Positions 22,056 through 34,942 of a DNA stretch of 64,000 bases are shown here, one piece after another. The stretch is from Sipunculus nudus. Taxonomy: Eukaryota; Annelida; Sipuncula; Golfingiida; Sipunculidae. The notes under the pieces were generated by a model that made no database searches, was not told where the DNA came from, and saw only the letters and a program-made list of their open reading frames with translations. Location of the stretch: positions 52,193,659-52,257,658 of the forward strand of contig CM049313.1 in NCBI GenBank assembly GCA_026874595.1, given 5' to 3'. The first letter of the stretch is position 1. The number at the start of each line of letters is the position of its first letter. The position numbers and the translations under genes were made by a program.

Positions 22056-23220
22056 GATTTCTCAGACTGTTGCCTTCTGTATTACACCCCCGGAGAAAAA
22101 AGATATGTTTGATATATGTGTGGAATCGACCGAAAAAAACAAATGTTTATCAAAGCATTTTAGTAAAAGCTGATCATGAAGAAATATATTAAGTCCCTTA
22201 TTATTATTTTATATTTTTGGGTCTCTCCCTGATCTTTATTGATAAATTCCGTTCAAAGTGGGTGAAGCCATGCATAGTTTATAAGTGGTTTCAATATCAT
22301 CCATTTCTTTTGGCAATCTTTCTGTTAGCTCTTGCTTTGATAATAACATTTTCGTTTAATTTATTTTCATTTTTCTTTTAATTAACTAAAGAAACTGGAT
22401 ATCCTTTAAATTAAGCTTGAATGAATAGTTCATCTTTTGTTAAAGTTGATTTTGTTTTGGGACTACTTTGCTTCCCGACTTTTTCCATTTGTGGAATGTT
22501 ATCCGTGATTTTAAATCCCTCATTCAAGGCACGTATTGGGTTCTTTTTGTTTAAGTAGGTACGTAGGTAAGTAGGTTGAATTTCAGCACCATAGATCAAT
22601 GCAGTGGATTCCATAAAAGGAAATTTTTCTCTTCAAATTCCTAGATCTACAACGTAGCCTCTAACTGGGAATAAATATGTTGTTATCAAGAACAAAAAAA
22701 AAATCTTACTTGCTATATGTTCCCACTTAAACATATCTATTACGTTTTTGGTTATTGATAGTTTTAGAATTGTGACTAAGAGAGGCTTATATGTAGGGGC
22801 CATGCCCTTACAGGTCACACTGAGGTAAGAAATGGAGGTAGTCTACGAAAAACTGTTTGGCGCCAGATGTGTGGCGAAGGAAATCTGGGATATTTACTTT
22901 CATCTTCCGCTTAATAGTTCGAAAAGATAAAGTACAGATGGTGGAGCCATATCAGAAAATAAAGCAATATAATCCGTGTTTTTTTCTCTGCACCAGTTCA
23001 AATTTGATGATATGTTGATATGTGATAATATTTACTAATTCTTTCATTAAACCGAGGTATTTATAGTGTTGTTGATTAAAAATTTGCGCGATTAGCCCTA
23101 CGTATATAATTTTTAGGTTCCATTTCTGTAATAAATATGCTTTGCCATATGTTGTATTCCCTTCTAAAGTATTGAACTCCAAAAACTACAAAATTAATAA
23201 TAATACTAATCCAGCTAAAC
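22056..23220. other. Spacer, nothing recognised
   Basis: Short ORFs on the minus strand (22,411-22,614; 22,633-22,818; 22,952-23,182) show no motif and no duplicate frame conservation. Confidence 0.4.
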
Positions 23221-23234
23221 CATTATACCTTTTA

Positions 23235-24929
23235 TAAAAATGTTTCCGCAAGTATTCTTTATCATTCCATAAAATTGGGCAGGCTCGGTGAACACTTTAT
23301 CGAAGCAGATACCACCCTGCCTGATGTCTATAGTATCTAACTGACTGGAAGCGACTTATTGGATAAATTATCTGAAAATGAAGCGTGACCACCGAAAATC
23401 AATTGGAATAAGATAAATTAAGACTTAAATATCCGAAATGTCGGAAAGTAAATCCAATATTATTCCAAGCAAATGTGCAGGGATAAGCAGTCCACCCGGC
23501 AGTTGGTAGTAAGGGGAAAAAAGTCGAAGTGTATTTATTCTCGTCTCCCTTTTAACAAGGCAACCATGGCCCGGATTACACAAGACCATATTTGTTAATG
23601 TTACTGGAATATTAACTTTAGTGAAAAATATAATATTAATATATTATTCACATTTTCCTTGCATTCATTTGTAAATAAATTCCGAGTTCGCCCTTTGCAC
23701 CCAAAACATGAATAAGTAGCAGGTATTATATAAGGCACGTGCCCGCGCACATCGAGCGATCTGTGGCAAATGTGTCAGGTGATAAGCCAAGTTTATACGT
23801 GCACGTAGTACCTTCCATCTGATAGGTGCAAGCGTCTTAAGTGACGTCACGAAGAGTGAATGCCTTGAAATACATCGTATGACACCCGCGACAGGACATG
23901 CAATTAAAAACAGGTGTACTAACGTCCAATTGAAGGGACTGTAGACACTATTATTTACTTTTTACCATTAAGAAAAAGGTCTGTTCATGTTTATGTTTAA
24001 AATATAATTTAATTATAAATAAATACCATGCAAAACCCATTAGAATTTACCCACAAAACGTAGCATCTACTTAATATATTATTATTTCTTTAGTGTTTAA
24101 CAACGAGTACCGTCATTCTTATTGGTGACAAACACATATTCTTCGTGGAAAGGCATTATATCATTTAGCAGAACATGAAGATTGTTATCCTATAGGTATA
24201 ACCATATGCAAGACTCGAACGGCTCCAAGAATTTCTATACTTTCCATATTCCAAACCCGATTAAAATAAACAAGATATAAATACAGTGTTAACTAGTCTT
24301 GACATATGTTAAAGTTGAATATATAGCTTCATTGTATTAGAATATTCCCTTATTAAGATACAGGCGAGAAGCCCGAACCGCCATCTAACGTCTTCTGAAA
24401 CTAATGAAATTAAGATAGTTTTTACATTACACCACCATGTAGTTATTTTCGTTCCAAGTCCAACAAACACGTTGAGAACAACTTAGGTGCATCCATTCGC
24501 CACAATCACTGAAAACCTGCTTGTGGATATACCTCACCTCACAAGGAAGGATGAATCCATAGACCAGAGAAATAAAACTGTGAACTGCCTCTCCTGAATG
24601 CTAAATTATAGTATGGTATAAAGAAGGTTATGTCTAAGTCCGCGAAAACCAAGTTTTGCAGACCAAACATACACATCGCTAAAGAGGGATTCACACTGTG
24701 AGTGTTATAGATTGTTTTTCTCACAGTCTTTGTTTCTCTTTTAATATGAATATCTTAACCATTGAGGGAATATAGGTAGGGACAACCAGCTGAAAAATTT
24801 GTCCATTACACAAGATACCCCGCCCCAATTTTCAAAGAATTCTTGTATCTGTATCAACGGATACGGGGAAATACCGCCGTGCAATAAAGTGGAGGGAGTG
24901 TAAGACACGCAACAATATCAAAAGACAAG

Positions 24930-24983
<54 letters not shown>

Positions 24984-26000
24984 TGACTATGTAGATATAA
25001 CTTCCTTTTCTTAAAGGTGAATTTACCGGGCATACGTTATGTGAAAGCTGACTTTTTATATCAAAATATTCAAATCCTATTTAAGTTACCATTCTGTGTC
25101 TAAGGAAAATATCATTTTATAAAATGTTAAGAGGACATCGAAATATCAAAATATAACTATATGTGTTTCGTCGCAAGGCTACATGGATACCCAGACCAGG
25201 ATCTTTATTTCTGTGTTCTTGACTTCTCTGTGCTCTGGTTTAGGCGGTATCAAGATTAATCAGTCTGGTTCACAGGTGAAACTCATAATGGTAAAGAATA
25301 TTTTGAATTAAAAATATGTATTATGGTGATTAAGATTACCTAAACAATTATTTATATTCTACTGTATCAACCAACCTTAAACTCGACTTAGTATCATCCA
25401 AATCCGCTATATACTTATTTGTATAGTTGCTGACAGACAAACCAACAAATGAAAATTTACCTCATCACCTCGCGAGCGTTATCCATATATATATTTTTAT
25501 ACTTGCCCTTTTAAAAAGGAGGGTATCATCTTGTTGGTAACAGTTCATGGATATAGTATATTTATGAACAATGAACTTTAAATTGCAATGCAACAACTAT
25601 TATGTTAAATTTAGACGAGGCAATCAGACAACGTCACGGCACAGACTATTAAGTCTTATCTCTGCAGCTATATCATGCAATCCCGTACATATCTTCGCTT
25701 TACACAGGCACATTTATTAAAAATAACGATAGTCAAGTAAAAAGTGCTCGATTTCATCTTCATTCGCGTTAAACCTGGTTTAAAATTTTCCTTATATACC
25801 ATATCTTATCTAATTAATAACAACTTTGAAGTTAAAGTATCATATATTTCTACTTTGTGTGGATATATTTTGTAAAGGAATTTATAAATATCAATTTAAT
25901 ATAGTTTGACAGCTTTTGTTACATTTAGGGTAATAGGTATGTGCTCATTAGCACCAGTCGCGGGTAATATATGTGTAAACTTTAGTTTGAATCGATTGGA
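23235..26000. repeat. Duplicated blocks W and Y, copy 2
   Basis: W lies at about 23,240-23,320 and Y at about 24,500-25,450, matching 14,680-14,760 and 15,170-16,330. Intervening DNA (23.35-24.5 kb) is not shared with copy 1. In copy 1 the gap is filled by the 76-bp minisatellite instead. An (AT)n tract at about 24,932-24,980 sits at the same place as the tract in copy 1. Confidence 0.75.
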
Positions 26001-26354
26001 ATAGATACAAAACATATATCAGGACTTCCCTTTACAGGAACTCGAACTAAATATAACATTAAGTAGGACCATGCCATACTTAAGATTAATCAAATTGGAT
26101 GATTGCGGGTCTTTATCACAAGGCAATATCTCATGAAAGTGTGCTCCAGATACTCATGGAATAAAGGGTTATATTACTGTGCCCAAATAAATCGAAAAGT
26201 ATCATACAAGTTAGTTTTTTATCGGAATTCTGTAGGTGATTGTGATAATGTAGCCTTCAGTCAGCGGTATACCATATACAAGGCAACTGATGATCGTCAA
26301 AGGTAAACGATTTTATACCTGGGAAATCGTAACCTGAAGTCATTTTGAACGCAA

Positions 26355-26465
26355 ACTGAAGAGTGGTGTTTGAAATTTAAAAACAATATAACTATATATG
26401 ACTCTTTAAAGTTCAAACACCACTTTAAAAATAACCTAACTATATACGACTCTTTAAAGTGGCAC
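26355..26465. repeat. Small nested direct and inverted repeat
   Basis: 'gtggtgtttgaa' near 26,362 is repeated in inverted form, 'ttcaaacaccac', at about 26,411. Overlapping this, 'aactatata.gactctttaaagt' occurs twice in direct orientation about 52 bp apart. It has the form of a small hairpin with a duplicated arm and no evident function. Confidence 0.7.
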
Positions 26466-26469
26466 CTCT

Positions 26470-27470
26470 GTCATGTTCTACGGTTTGATGATCGCTTCAC
26501 AATTTTAAAAACGCGTTGGCTGTTTAATTGATCATCTGAAAGGTTAATTGATGATTTTGCCTCCTAGATCCTACTCTATATTTCCCATTTTTATCCCGGA
26601 TATTCTGAAAATAGCCACCTCAGCTAAATATAAACCGTAGCCATTAATTAGGGACACTTTTAACGTTATGCATATTTGTTTATGACGGGAAAAAATGGGT
26701 ATCATATTTCACTGGCAAATAAACCTTCTGACTGGCTTTAATATTGTACTGTGCGGTCTCCTAGGTTTTCTAGTAATCAAAATGGAAAAATAACAGCCCG
26801 ATATTTGATTAAACTTGAATATTTACAGCAGTTCGTTTAACAGTAAGGTGATATGAAAAATCTAATGAATACATTTTAAATAGAAGAAAAATCATGATAT
26901 TTCTTTTAAAATGCAATTGCATTTGTTTTAGTAATTTTTACCCTGGGATTTAGCCTAGCTTGTGTACAATATTGTGAATATTTTCTAAAATATTCCATGA
27001 AATTTCCTTGGTCCTAATTGTTTTGTATAGTTAAATCAATCTGAATTCTGTAATTATTCACTCTGTTTTTCCCGTAGGAATAACATACAGGTTATTATTA
27101 TTTCCAATATATTAATCATATTTCTGATTTTTATATAAACAAAGTAATTGAATGAAGAAATAAAATTGTGGATGTTACTATGCTTGTTTCACAGGTAACA
27201 TGTAACAGCTGAAGTTTCCATCAATGAAGCTCCCCTACCATACCTGTTAAAATCAATTGAATAAAGGAAGACGGTGGAATTGGTCTTAACTAGTTCTGTT
27301 TAGGGTTGAGGAGTGTCTATGCTAATTTGTCCTTTAAAATAGTCAGATATAAAAATTACAGCTTTTTTGGTTCGGATTGATTTATAACCGCATGGAATAG
27401 CAGATTTATTACAGACATAGGACAAAGGCCGGCAAAACAGGCGCGTCAGTGCCAAGTACTTCTATCACTT
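26470..27470. other. Spacer, nothing recognised
   Basis: AT-rich sequence without motifs or long ORFs between Y2 and X2. Confidence 0.4.
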
Positions 27471-27479
27471 CTCAAAAAA

Positions 27480-28250
27480 AATTCTGCCACTTTACAGAGT
27501 TATAAACAAGTTTACAATACCAATCAAAGGAATTGCGGCCGTATGCTCCTTCGTTCGACTGATAACAAATAATCCGTTGAATTTATTCCCAATACATACA
27601 GTGGTTAACATGTTTCCTGATCCAATCTGACATTCATATAGATATTAACCCCATGTACAAACAAATAGTATACAATGATATATAGGTGATAATGCTTCTA
27701 ACTTCTAATGGTAAGCATATTTGAAACAAAAAGCATTCACATGACCTAGATAACTAATACGAGCACTATATAACAACGGGGCAAGTGACCATGTTGTCTG
27801 GGCTGTGGCTGTAAACACCTGGAACCTGTCTGCTGAATTTGAGGCAAATCCTATCTTGATTACTTACCTTGATATGTGGTACTAAATAGTGCACTAAATA
27901 AAGCAGGTGATTTACCACTTTCTTATGTAATCCTCTAGAATCAGTTTGGTGTGATCTGAGCCACACTGATACGTACATGACCATAAAAATCAATGAGACA
28001 GACCTGATGAAACAAATCAAATTAAATAAAATAATATGAAAAACACTTGGTCATGGCCTTACCACACAATGGTAGTGGAGTACATGAAACATATTCAGTA
28101 AGTTCGTAAAATTAGGAAATACAGTTTTATTATTAGATCATGTCCGTTTTAAAACCGAACTCACCACAGGCCACCTTTCACTCAAGATACACCTTGAAGA
28201 TTACGTGTGTTACACGTGCTCAATCATTATAAATATATGTTCTCCTAGAA
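27480..28250. repeat. Duplicated block X, copy 2
   Basis: Partner of 12,120-13,000. Here X lies between Y2 and Z2, whereas copy 1 of X lies before W1-Y1. The two units are therefore not collinear, and a rearrangement or deletion must have occurred. Confidence 0.75.
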
Positions 28251-28441
28251 CTATATTTAAAATAGACATTTGGAGAAAGGTTTCGTTTCTAGAGCCTAAA
28301 TAAAACTCTTCAGATGCAAAAGAAATAGTAATCCCAAGGTATTAGTATAATATATCAGGGTCACACCTATATGATATAGTATAACATGAGACTATTTTTT
28401 ATATTCCTGATACATATAAGTACACACTCGCTAACACACAC

Positions 28442-28443
<2 letters not shown>

Positions 28444-28490
<47 letters not shown>
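28444..28490. repeat. (AT)n microsatellite
   Basis: Uninterrupted AT dinucleotide tract between blocks X2 and Z2. Confidence 0.97.
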
Positions 28491-28491
<1 letters not shown>

Positions 28492-28859
28492 CATTTTTGA
28501 GAGTTAAGAAATGTATCGTTCAAAGATGAGACGTAAGCGTAACTATAATAATTTATTTTTCTTTACTCATTATATTCCCCGTTTTAAGCAATTAATAATA
28601 ATAATAGTGTACAGGAAAGTATGAATAGTGCTCCTTATGTTGAAAAAAATAAGGCCAAAACATCCGTGGAATCATTTGAAAGTATACTGACTCAGCACAA
28701 ACCCTCAATGTATTCCAATGGTTTAGTATTAAGTATAACCAATATTGGAAAAAATAAACTGAACTTCGACAAAATCTTTTGATAACAGTACACTATGCTT
28801 TTGTTTATTAAAGCAGGCTGGTGTTATGTCGGCGTGACATTTCTTAATCTGCAGTTGAA

Positions 28860-31330
28860 CGAAATAAACAGACGTTAACTTTATAAATATCGTTTAATTT
28901 TATTTTGCATAATAGATGAGATTAGGCGACTTTAATAGATATATGTACTACTCTCTGTTAACATTACTTGTCCGCTTCTGCCTTTAAATCTGATATAACC
29001 ATACGCGTGCTATACGCTAATGGAAATACAATAAATAATGAAACACGGGATTTGCTAATTCTTGTTGTTAAACTGCTGTTTAACCCCTAGACAATAACAG
29101 AGTCATCAATGTTAAATATTTATACTGAGGGGAACAACTAATTCCAAATAAAGTTTGCTTCTGATAGATTAATTCAGCAAGTCATATCTTTGCCGTTATT
29201 TCTTCAGTGAAGCCAGAAGGCAAAACGATGTCCTACCACAATTATCGTTCGAACATATATGGTAGAGAGGTTAAACAAGTTAATAAACCATTTATCGTAA
29301 TGCCTTCTATATCGGCATTTTAGGGGGGTTGTTGCTGGCAGGTTAAGAATATGGGCAATTGAACTGTCAAGTGTTATTTCTTTGGGATACTTTCAAATTA
29401 AAAGTGACTTCCTCATTTTAAAGCTAATTTTGTGTAAAAAAAAAGTTCAGGAAAACATATTCATAGAGAACAGGAAAGCTATAATGCATGTGGAAGCTTG
29501 TTTTTATCTTAACGTTCAATGAACATTGGATCATTTTTCAGTTTACAGGAAGAAATTTGTTTAATTACATTTCATATCTTATGGTGACTCGATTGTAAAT
29601 ATATGTTTGCTTTACTAATTAACGAGGAAATTTTACATACAAATATTTCACAATATTCAGACCATAATGCTTTTTACCAGCTAAATGGTATGGGAGGCCA
29701 TGTGAGCGCCTAAGAGTGTGGGATATACGGTTAAAGGTTACCACACCTTCGGACACATTGGATTAATTATGGATTATATTGTTCATATATTGATCGGCGT
29801 ACAGTAATACGTCACCGATATGAAAGCATATATAAGTTTGACTTATAACATGTTGATGTAAACATATTTTAAGGCTGTGACATACATCGGACTACCAGGG
29901 ATATCAGCCAAAGAATGATCAATGAGACGCATCCCACTCCAAAGAAAGAACTGAAAGGTAATGTTTAAGTTTATAAACTTCTGGCTCACAGGGCGAGATT
30001 TAAATGACCCAATATGTAATGAAAACATACGCAGGTGAAATATCTACTATATATATTAAAAAATGCAAGGAGAAAACTTTTATTTTAAAAAATAATATAA
30101 ATGTACGTGTATATCAAAATATTGATAGCATTATCGATTCGGTCAATCCTTGTTTTCCTCCGAGACAAAACAAATCTGTAATTGATAGTGTAAACTTCAG
30201 GCATACATAGATCATTCTATAATAAAATATAAATAACTATGGAAAGTTAAAATAAATATTACAGATATAAATAATACTAAACAACACAGAATGTCTCTTG
30301 GAAAGGCTTAAGTAAATATGTAAGGTATTTTCTATATATACCTAGCCGAAGTGTCACTGTTCCTGTTAGTATATTATATTACCGAGAGTTAACTGTTTTC
30401 TGACATATACCTAAAGGTTTGTCTATCATAATGTAATTCCGGGAAATTTATTCAAGCATAATTATGCACTTTGTTTATGTTTCTGAGATTTTAATATCTT
30501 AAATCCAAATCAAAGATATATGAATAATGTATTAAGCCAGAGACAAGCGGATTCCAACAGAAAACCGTTATGAATATCTTAATAAACCAGTAGTCCTTTT
30601 TGTGCCAAGCTAAGTTGTTTATTCTGCAAAAAGAAATATAATTTAATGAAATGTTTACAGGTACGCAGGGTAAAGGACAACATACTAATGTCATGAAGTC
30701 ACACCTGTATTTGAACTGCAGTGTCCTTTTCGTTCATTCAGGACACAGCGTACAACCGAACACAATGTATGTGGCGGCAGTGCTGATATTGAACCGTATT
30801 TCTCAGTGATTCCCTGACTTACTAATCATTCTTGTAGAATCATGGGATAAAGAAATAGTAATTTGTGTTAAATTTTAGTAACACACTATAATAGGTTAGT
30901 TAACTTAATTAATAGGTAGACTGTGATGGCTCAAATCGCCGCAGTGAGAGAATTCCCAAAAATTATCAATTGACTGAGTTCTTCTTAACATGTGCAAGAA
31001 ATAAATACGTTAGTAACGTTATCTGTTATGAGAGAATAGCAATATATCCACCAACACCCTATTTTAAAAAGGACATCTTCATATTTCAGTGTGTAATGTA
31101 CGTTGTGAGTCATTTGTGAACAGGGCACTCCCTGAGGAAAGTATAGAAAAAAAACTGTTATTGCTATTGGCGTCCTTGAAATAAAAGCATCGATCGCCAG
31201 TTCAGCTTTGAACAGGGACCGCCGGCCTCCTATTTTACTCCTCACAATAAGAGTGAGACGGTTGTTTCACAATAGGAGGGCTACCTTAAGCAACAGTAAA
31301 GCAATATAAATCCTTTGCTCAGGTTTTAAA
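28860..31330 (+). repeat. Duplicated receptor-upstream block, copy 2 (Z2+P2)
   Basis: Z2 (28.90-30.20 kb) is the closest relative of Z1. The following part aligns with copy 0: 'gatataaataatac' near 30,263, 'gaagtgtcac' near 30,348, 'caaccgaacac' near 30,753, 'gcaatatatccaccaacaccc' near 31,039 and the promoter-like region to 31,250. Copies 0 and 2 also remain similar beyond the exon-1 position (e.g. 'gggct' then 'gcaaca' near 8,088 and 31,276). No receptor coding sequence is visible further downstream. The expected location is occupied by the piggyBac-like and fold-back DNA at 32.2-35 kb. Confidence 0.8.
31166..31215 (+). promoter_or_regulatory. Promoter relic P2 (CCAAT lost)
   Basis: AATAAAA at about 31,180-31,186 occupies the TATA position, followed by 'gcatcgatcgccagttcagc', which matches 'gcgtcgaccgccattccag' at the intact locus. 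The segment holding CCAAT in the other two promoters is deleted. I infer this promoter is dead. Confidence 0.5.
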
Positions 31331-32245
31331 TCAAGCGTTGTTCAGCTCTCATAGGTACTTTCCTTAATCAAATGCATTCATACAGGATACATTTACAATA
31401 ATTATCTTATACAGATAGATCAATGTGTAATATTATTGAATTGCCTTGATTCCATCATGTTCCTGATATTATCTTTTAACATTTATACCTAAAGATTTTC
31501 TCTACCAAAATAGCATATTATTTCGATGACATAAAATCCTATTATTGGAAATAAAAGCACTGTGTTTGGCTTACATTTACAATTGATCGCGACTGCACGC
31601 ATGGTCTCATGGCTATCTCGGTTCTTTGTTCAGGTATATGGCTAGCCGACAGTATATATCAATATTATGTAAACTATATTTTTAGTGAAAAGAATGTGTC
31701 TGCCACAAGCACTATATAGCTGCTTTCCAGGAAAGGAAATTCTACCCATTAATTATGAAAGTGAAGATACTGAAGAATAATTTGGATTTTCTTAAAATTC
31801 AAGTTTCTTACAGGTTTACATAAGAATATTTGATGCTTCACATGAAAACACAAACTGTTTACATTACAGCTCCTTCCAAATCCGCCGATAGAATATTAAA
31901 CACATGTGTGAAGCTACGTTTCCACTTGCCGTGTTTTTTTCAGCTGGAAGGGATTTCCTTTTTATATTTAATCATGCATATGGTTGACTAGTTATGTCGT
32001 ATCTTCGGAAAAGATTTACCTAATAAAAGTTATATTTAGTAAACTTATTTTTATCTAAATTCCACGTTCTAATATAATCATATTTCGGAATGCTTGCAAA
32101 CAGTCATAAAGGTTATATTATTTTTTAAAAAGAATATTCTTGGAAAAATCTAATCATATCTGTACGACGATGACATTTTGAGGCAATAACAGTAAATAAA
32201 TTTGATAATATCCTTTAAGTGATTATGGTCCCTTGATTAAAAGCA
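31330..32245. other. Spacer after P2
   Basis: No receptor remnant, RNA gene or mobile element was recognised. Confidence 0.4.
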
Positions 32246-32251
32246 GATTTA

Positions 32252-32625
32252 CCCTTTCGCTGCCTATGACGGGTATACTCGTCATGTATTTATCAGCAAG
32301 TTTCAGTGAGAATATTTTAACACATTCGCTTCCCAGCCAAATATTCCCCCAGTGCCAGGGCCTGCAACAGTCTCGGGGAGGTCCGGGTGAGTAAGTTCTA
32401 GGTGTGAAAAGCTGATAACGAGGGTGTGAAGTCCACCTGGTCCAAGGGCCATAAAACTTGCCTGAGGTGTTATGCACAGAACGATGTCATAACCCTATCA
32501 GGCCTAATTAGCTAATTAGGCCTACAGCCAGAAAGGACTTCAAAGGAAACAAGCGCACACAAACACAGATACGCCCTCACATGAACCAATATATATATAT
32601 ATATATATAATATACATAATATTTG

Positions 32626-32721
<96 letters not shown>

Positions 32722-34117
32722 TGTTTACCCCAGGACCGTGAAAGTCCAGCGGTTCACGCAATAGTGGCTTCTGTACACACTCAGATCGACTTTCGATATA
32801 TTAGTTGAAATAATAGATGAAGATTTATAAAACGTCACAGTTATTATCATGTTTGATCATCAAAGTTCTAATGTCACATCGATCTCGTAGAACTCGCGAG
32901 GGTTTGTGTCTTGTTATGGTTTATGATTGCTATAAACTATCATGTAAAAAAAAAGGAAAGATGGCTCAGGGGTTATGTAGTAGGTCAAGTAACACGCGAC
33001 GGAACACCGCGCAAGTTCGATTTTTTTTTTCTTTTCTTTCATTTTACAAACTTGTATTTTTACTGAAAAAATTGCTATTTTGCTTTTCATTACGAACAAA
33101 CTGATTTTACCAATCATTATAATTCTAAAAATTGTATTATCTTTATTACACACAGTCATAGAGTTATTTACATACCGAGGCGATAGCATGATACAGTGGA
33201 CCTCGTCATTGTCACCGTCAAACGAAGCCGGGAATTATACGAAAATTGCGTGTGATCAAAGTGTAACCTAATATGATCAGCTCTAGGGCTTATGATATAA
33301 TACATTATTATGAATGTCTGAAAGTCATACGTCGGCTTGCATATGGTGAATTCCAAAGTGCGGTTAGGATTTTCGGTATACTAAAGGGCCAACAAGTACC
33401 GCAAGTGATCGTCCGAGTTTGCTTTCAGAATTTTACAATTTACATGCACTTGTTGGCGAAGGTACTTACACAAGCATATTGTTATATCTAAATGTATAGG
33501 ATACGCGAGATAGCTCCAAATATGCCAAACCAATAATATGCAGCCGCGTTCTGATTACCCTGCCGATCTGTGTGTCAGGCATGTGGCACGCGCCCTATTG
33601 TTGTTGATTGCGCAATTGGCTGTCCTTGCGGGGCAATAAACCTGAACGACTTCACGCCTCGCTATCTGGAGTTCACACCTCAGGAGCGATCTGTCACACC
33701 TCCGTCTCACCAGCGGGTTTGCCGAAATTAAGTGGCCAAAATACGCCCAAATATAAACTAGACAGATTTTATTGCGGTTCTCGTTTTCGTTTGATTCTAA
33801 GGAATACTCCTTACACGGTATCAATTTTACACTACAGCGGGTCATGGACTTATTCACGGTAAAGGACGAGAGCCGTGGATATTTTCACGCTCCCAAAACC
33901 TTTCTTGCTTTCGAGTTATCAAGCGCACTGATGAATAAGAAATTTTACTTTTTCATGACAAGAAACCAATTTATAAATGAACTGCGCAGAGTTTATTGAT
34001 AAATTTAAGAGATTTCTTACTGAAAATTGCTGATAAATTCATGACGAGTATACCCGTCATAGGCACTGGGGGAATCAGAAAATATGACGAGTATACTCGT
34101 CATAGGCAGCGAAAGTG
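32252..34117. mobile_element. Candidate non-autonomous piggyBac-like element
   Basis: The left end reads TTTA then CCCTTTCGCTGCCTATGACG, and the right end reads GGCAGCGAAAGTG then TTAA (34,118-34,121). That gives inverted termini of about 13 bp continuing into a shared palindrome (TGACG.GTATAC.CGTCA). TTAA target sites and CCC-starting termini are piggyBac hallmarks; the left site has one mismatch to TTAA. No transposase is encoded. The segment near 32,256-32,345 also recurs, inverted, at 34,020-34,085, so the ends are internally complex. It may be two overlapping miniature elements rather than one 1.87-kb element. Confidence 0.42.
32590..33025 (-). repeat. Dispersed repeat R2 with (CT)n(AT)n tail, copy 1
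   Basis: Read on the minus strand, this matches 38,200-38,600 read on the plus strand. Shared order: 'tacataacccct', 'tagtttatagcaat', 'cctcgc', 'gtgacgtttta', 'ctattgcgtga..', 'ctggactttc.cggtcctgg.gtaaac', then a pyrimidine (CT)n run and then (AT)n. Microsatellite-terminated repeats of this type can be SINE-like or other short retroposons, but no A/B boxes are evident. Confidence 0.75.
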
Positions 34118-34942
34118 TTAAAATTTATCAATGAACTCTTTGCAGATGAATAGTAGTTCATTTATACATTTATTTCATGTTTTTTTAATGGAATGAATCG
34201 TAATTCATCAGTGCGCTTATTCTCGAAAGAAGGAATGGTATAGGGAGCGTAATAACATCCACGGCTCCCGTCCTTTGCCGCGAAATATGTTCATGACCTG
34301 CTGTATTATATAATTTATTCCATGTAGGAGTATTCCTTAGAATCAAACGAAAGCGAGGATCACTAAAGAATGTGTCTAGTTTTATATTTGGGCTTATTTT
34401 GGGAACTTACTTTTGGCAAACCCGCAGGTGAGACCGAGATGTGACAGATCGCACCTCAGGTATGAACAGGAGGTAGCGAGGCGTTAGGTCGTTCAGGTTT
34501 ATTGCCCTGCCAGGACAGCCTCCTGCGCAATCAAAAACAACAGGGTGCGTGCGACATTGCTGACACACCGATCGGCAGAGTAATCAGAACGCGGCTGCAA
34601 ATTATTGGTTTGGCTTAATTTGAATTTATTCACGTATCCTTTATATTTATAGATAGCAATATACCTTCTCCAACAAGTGCATGCAAATTGGAAATTTCTG
34701 AAAGCAAACTCGGACGATCACTTGTGTTACATGTTGAACCTTTAGTTTACCGAAAATAGCAACAGCACTTTGGAATTCACCATAGGCAGACCCGGCCGAC
34801 GTATGACTTTCAGATAATTGATGATATAGTATTATATCATAAGCCATAGAGCTGATCATATAAGTTACAGCCTCTGATCGCTCACAATTTTCGTAAAATT
34901 CCCAGCTTCGTTTGACGGTGACAATGAGTAGTAGTCCAGCGG
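33196..34942. repeat. Very long imperfect inverted repeat (arms about 0.81 kb)
   Basis: The left arm 33,196-34,007 is the reverse complement, with modest divergence and small indels, of the right arm 34,131-34,942. Paired landmarks include 'cattgtcaccgtcaaacgaagc' (33,209) against 34,911, 'gcagccgcgttctgatta' (33,540) against 34,580, 'cctgaacgac' (33,641) against 34,492, and 'tttattgataaattt' against the start of the right arm. The 123-bp loop carries the piggyBac-like end palindromes. The arms are more GC-rich than their surroundings. ORFs occur in both arms (33,273-33,491 plus and the C-terminal part of 34,647-35,192 minus) and share AYGEFQSAV and VIVRVCFQ, because the arms are copies. No known domain is recognised. 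A transcript across it would form a long hairpin RNA. Confidence 0.88.
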
